A DNA stretch of 64,000 bases, taken from positions 1 to 64,000 of the forward strand of contig CAWETK010000020.1 in assembly GCA_963811905.1 (NCBI GenBank), written 5' to 3'. The notes below the pieces were generated by a model. It worked only from the letters and a program-made list of their open reading frames with translations. It searched no databases and was not told the origin of the DNA. The position numbers and the translations under genes are program-made. Shown here one piece after another: positions 61,209 through 64,000 of this stretch (positions within the stretch are counted from its first letter, which is position 1; every line of letters starts with the position of its first letter). Source of the DNA: DATFVA01 sp963811905. GTDB taxonomy: Bacteria > Bacteroidota > Ignavibacteria > Ignavibacteriales > Ignavibacteriaceae.

Positions 61209-62369
61209 ATGAAGATTAAAAATATTCCGAGACAGGTATTGATACTGAGCCTGGTCAGTCTCTTCACTGATATTGCCAGTGAAATGCTTTACCCGGTTAC
61301 CCCTATTTTCCTGACTGCCGTTCTGGGTTCCTCAATGGCTGTCGTCGGTATTATTGAAGGCGCCGCTGAAGTGACTGCAGGACTCCTTAAAGGATATTTC
61401 GGCCGTCTCTCAGATAAACTTAAAAAACGTTCACTCTTTGTTGTACTGGGGTATTCGCTTTCCGCTCTGTCGAAACCTCTGCCTGGTATTTTTCCCTCGC
61501 TTGGTGCAGTGATTACATCAAGAATTTCCGACCGTGTGGGAAAAGGCGCACGTACAGCACCAAGGGATGCGCTGCTTGCAACATACGCAGAAGGACAAAC
61601 CGGGGCGGTATTCGGCTTCCATAGGGCGATGGATACTCTCGGTGCGGCGCTTGGTCCTGTAGGTGCACTGATCCTGCTTCATTTTTATCCCGGCGATTAC
61701 GCATTGGTTTTTCTCGTTGCTTTCGCTCCTTCTGTGATTGCCGTAAGCTTTACCATTTTTGTAAAAGATAATCCCGCATCATTTAAAAAAGTTACTAAAA
61801 GAAATTATGCGGAATTCTGGGCTTCTGCTCCTCATCAGTATAAACTTATCCTGTTTTTGATTACACTGTTTTCCCTTGTGAACAGCAGCGATGTATTCCT
61901 TATACTCAAGTCCAGGGATATTTCTAACTCGGCAACTCTTGCAATATGGGGATACATTTTTTATAATCTGGTTTATGCTTCGGTGTCCTATCCTATCGGG
62001 AGGTACGCTGATAAAGCGGGTAAGAAAAAAGTTTATATCACCGGACTCTATATTTTTGGCGCGGTCTACATGGGTTTTGCGTTGTTCCCTGATATCTACT
62101 TTATATGGCTTTTGTTTGCTTTATACGGCATCTATGCTGCTTCCACAGAGGGAGTCGTAAAAGCCTGGGTGTCTGATTTGATTCCTGATGAACAGCGCGG
62201 CTCGGCAATCGGATTGCTTACGATGTTCACAAGTTTATCCATTATGCTTGGATCATTCGTCGCAGGGGTTCTGTGGGACAAGTTCGGATCAGCCATTCCT
62301 TTTATGCTCTCTGCCGTTGTAAGTATAATCGTCGCGACTTTATTTATAGTGATTAAGAAAAAAGATTGA
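61209..62369 (+). CDS. MFS transporter of unknown substrate
   Basis: The 386-residue protein has about 11-12 membrane helices. The start SLVSLFTDIASEMLYPVTPIFL and the loop SRISDRVGKGARTAPRDALLATYA are hallmarks of a widespread major-facilitator subgroup with no fixed substrate. A second loop, PIGRYADKAGKKKVYITGLY, is the MFS motif between helices 8 and 9. It runs divergently from tpiA and towards the receptor gene. No partner gene suggests a substrate. Confidence 0.82.
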   Translation: MKIKNIPRQVLILSLVSLFTDIASEMLYPVTPIFLTAVLGSSMAVVGIIEGAAEVTAGLLKGYFGRLSDKLKKRSLFVVLGYSLSALSKPLPGIFPSLGAVITSRISDRVGKGARTAPRDALLATYAEGQTGAVFGFHRAMDTLGAALGPVGALILLHFYPGDYALVFLVAFAPSVIAVSFTIFVKDNPASFKKVTKRNYAEFWASAPHQYKLILFLITLFSLVNSSDVFLILKSRDISNSATLAIWGYIFYNLVYASVSYPIGRYADKAGKKKVYITGLYIFGAVYMGFALFPDIYFIWLLFALYGIYAASTEGVVKAWVSDLIPDEQRGSAIGLLTMFTSLSIMLGSFVAGVLWDKFGSAIPFMLSAVVSIIVATLFIVIKKKD

Positions 62370-62372
62370 AGA

Positions 62373-63296
62373 TTAGAATTTTAATCCAACACCAATATTA
62401 AAGAATCTCTTTGAATAAATATTAGGAACCGGAACCGGCTGCTTTGTTTCCGGCAATACATGGTACCACGAGTATGATGCAATGTTATATTGGTTGAATA
62501 GATTATATACTTCCGGACTTATGGTCAGCTTATACTTATCCCATAAATTGAAATCAAAAGTCAGTCCCATATCCACACGGAAATAAAACGGAAATTCATT
62601 TACGCGGTTAAAATCGGGTGAAATGGTGTTCGCTCCTGAAACCGGGTCTGTAATTGTTTTTTCAGGATGATAAAGGAAACCGGAACCAAATATAAATACA
62701 ACGTGTGACTGGAAGTTTTTATGCCTCTTTGCCTGGTCTTGCAGGTAAATCCTTATTGTATGCGTCTGATCGAGAAGTCTTCTCTTGTAACCATTGTCAT
62801 CAGATAAATTTCTCTCCCTCGTATCTAAATAACTGTAGCCGATCCAGCTTGAAATACCTTCAACTAATTCGCCATGATACTGTAAATCAAGTCCGTATGC
62901 GTATCCTTCAAAATTATTCTGATCGCCATAAACAAGTTTAAGCTGATCTACTGAATAGGGGATGAGGCTTGTCAGTTTTTTATAAAAAATTTCTGCAAGC
63001 AGATCAGATGTGGGCTTTAACCTCGTCTGCCAGCTGAGTACGTACTGGACGGATTTTTGCGCAAGCAGCGGTTTGATATCCGCTAAATTCTTATCGCGGA
63101 GCTCGTAATAATAAGGCGGCTGGTAATAAAAACCCCAGCCGAAATTCAGTTTATTGTCGGGGTTAAGGGTATAATTGATATTCAGACGCGGACTTACCAG
63201 CGTCTGATTGTTGTAAAAATATTGTAATACTCGTATGCCCAAATCGGTCTGAACCTTTTCAGTTAAATAAATATTATCCGAGAGATAACCGGACAC
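62373..63296 (-). CDS. TonB-dependent receptor-like barrel, C-terminal fragment
   Basis: The frame carries the end of an outer-membrane beta-barrel: repeated strands such as RLNINYTLNPDNKLNFGWGFYYQPP, EGISSWIGYSYLDTRERN, FPFYFRVDMGLTFDFNLWDKYKLTISPEVYNLFNQYNIASY and the terminal FFNIGVGLKF ending in Phe. Coding continues upstream in this frame as NPPVNINIQQEIGFNSV, out of register with the fragment at 63331. A stop in this frame and one in the other frame confine the +1 shift to about 63333-63348 (the ggcggg tract). The substrate is unknown. Confidence 0.82.
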   Translation of the reverse strand: MSGYLSDNIYLTEKVQTDLGIRVLQYFYNNQTLVSPRLNINYTLNPDNKLNFGWGFYYQPPYYYELRDKNLADIKPLLAQKSVQYVLSWQTRLKPTSDLLAEIFYKKLTSLIPYSVDQLKLVYGDQNNFEGYAYGLDLQYHGELVEGISSWIGYSYLDTRERNLSDDNGYKRRLLDQTHTIRIYLQDQAKRHKNFQSHVVFIFGSGFLYHPEKTITDPVSGANTISPDFNRVNEFPFYFRVDMGLTFDFNLWDKYKLTISPEVYNLFNQYNIASYSWYHVLPETKQPVPVPNIYSKRFFNIGVGLKF

Positions 63297-63330
63297 AGAA
63301 TTGAACCCGATTTCCTGCTGAATATTTATA

Positions 63331-64000
63331 TTAACAGGCGGGATTCAGTACAGTATCAGGCCCGCTTTCGTGCGTTGATGAAATAAGGCTATTCTTCATA
63401 TCGGAAATTTTTACTTTAATTCCGCCCTGCAGATTATGCTTTTCCTTTTTGTATGAAATATCAGACTTAATTTCATACGTGTTTACATTCAGATCATTTT
63501 CATCATTATCATATGCAGTTTTAAGGTATAGCCGGTTATCGCCGGGATTGTAGGCATCCTCTGAATAGTAGACTCTGCCGGCAAGATTTCTGTTTTCATT
63601 TTCCTCATTTGAGTAATACGCCAGTGACAAATCAGCGCCAAGGTTGTCCGATAGTTGTGATAAGTATTTTATTCCGTATATATTCCTCTTGAAACTATAA
63701 TACTGCTTACCATCATACTCCAGTGTAACCTGCCTGATATCCGTTCTGCTAAGCTGGAAATAACCGTCCCAGCTTTCCGGAGTCAGATCAAATTTATTGT
63801 ATGCCTTCAAGAAGAATAGCTCGAGAGCAGAGTTTTTTGACAAATAAATTGAAGATAACAACTGAAAGTCATAGAAAAGCGGCCTGTACTTTCCGCTTGT
63901 CTGCAGTTTATCAGCGAAAAGCGCCGGGTTGGCATACCGTATTCCCGTTGATAAATTTACACTCCCTATCCTTTTGTTCAGTGTTAACCCGGTATTAAGA
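63331..64000 (-). CDS. TonB-dependent receptor-like barrel, partial, runs off the window
   Basis: The reading frame is open to the right edge of the window: the last bases encode LNTGLTLNKRIGSVNLSTGIRYANPALFADKLQ, followed by YRPLFYDFQLLSSIYLSKNSALELFFLKAYNKFDLTPESWDGYFQLSRTDIRQV. These are alternating barrel strands of an outer-membrane receptor. The plug domain and signal peptide are outside the window. The frame ends SGPDTVLNPAC, where the gene is interrupted by one extra base. Confidence 0.78.
   Translation of the reverse strand, partial: LNTGLTLNKRIGSVNLSTGIRYANPALFADKLQTSGKYRPLFYDFQLLSSIYLSKNSALELFFLKAYNKFDLTPESWDGYFQLSRTDIRQVTLEYDGKQYYSFKRNIYGIKYLSQLSDNLGADLSLAYYSNEENENRNLAGRVYYSEDAYNPGDNRLYLKTAYDNDENDLNVNTYEIKSDISYKKEKHNLQGGIKVKISDMKNSLISSTHESGPDTVLNPAC

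Overview
The window looks like chromosome of an Ignavibacteria-type bacterium (Bacteroidota/Chlorobiota). Four predicted secreted proteins end in a type IX secretion (T9SS) type A sorting domain with the NxPNPF signature, the DNA is AT-rich, and there is lipid A synthesis, a TonB-dependent outer-membrane receptor, a GWxTD protein and SpoIIE/STAS signalling, all usual in that lineage. I see no rRNA, tRNA, CRISPR array, transposase, integrase or phage structural gene.

Region 1 (1-11837) is a direct tandem duplication of about 5.8 kb. Each unit carries a 14-repeat YCF48-like secreted protein (+), an M28 peptidase with T9SS tail (-) and a lipoprotein L,D-transpeptidase (-). The copies are nearly identical but damaged in different places. 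The first has three frameshifts in the YCF48 gene and a 4-nt deletion in the transpeptidase signal peptide; the second has a frameshift in the middle of the transpeptidase. The YCF48 gene is therefore whole only in copy 2, the peptidase is whole in both, and the transpeptidase is whole in neither.

Region 2 (11838-20315) is mixed accessory DNA: a small secreted protein flanked by two copies of an intergenic repeat, a thioredoxin-like secreted protein, a methyltransferase, a three-gene hipB-hipS-hipT type toxin-antitoxin system with operator-like palindromes, a yeast-type cytosine deaminase, and a TonB-like/GWxTD-TPR gene pair.

Region 3 (20316-34112) holds an MFS transporter and a signalling cluster: a GAF-SpoIIE phosphatase with a fused RsbW-like ATPase (frameshifted), a STAS antagonist, a patatin-like phospholipase, a second GAF-SpoIIE phosphatase and, further on, a third SpoIIE phosphatase, a UPF0182 membrane protein (frameshifted) and a second STAS protein. 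Long gaps here contain REP-like palindromes, a candidate terminated small RNA on the minus strand, and four copies of an ~87-bp intergenic repeat.

Region 4 (34113-41424) has an isolated pduS-pduT pair (bacterial-microcompartment electron transfer), a large ATP-binding LuxR regulator, a membrane-anchored MutS-family ATPase and a secreted SecD-P1-head-like protein.

Region 5 (41435-64000) is mainly conserved minus-strand housekeeping genes: gpsA, plsY, ispD, queA, ppdK, lpxK, a DUF374 acyltransferase, lpxB, an ICMT-like methyltransferase, a HAD phosphatase, a T9SS cargo protein, smc (frameshifted), a glycoside-hydrolase-2-like protein fused to a membrane domain, and tpiA. An MFS transporter and an outer-membrane receptor (frameshifted, running off the right edge) follow.

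Five single-base +1 shifts, one of them in smc, which is normally important or essential, suggest that some frame breaks are sequence or assembly errors. Reading frames in this window should be treated with that in mind.
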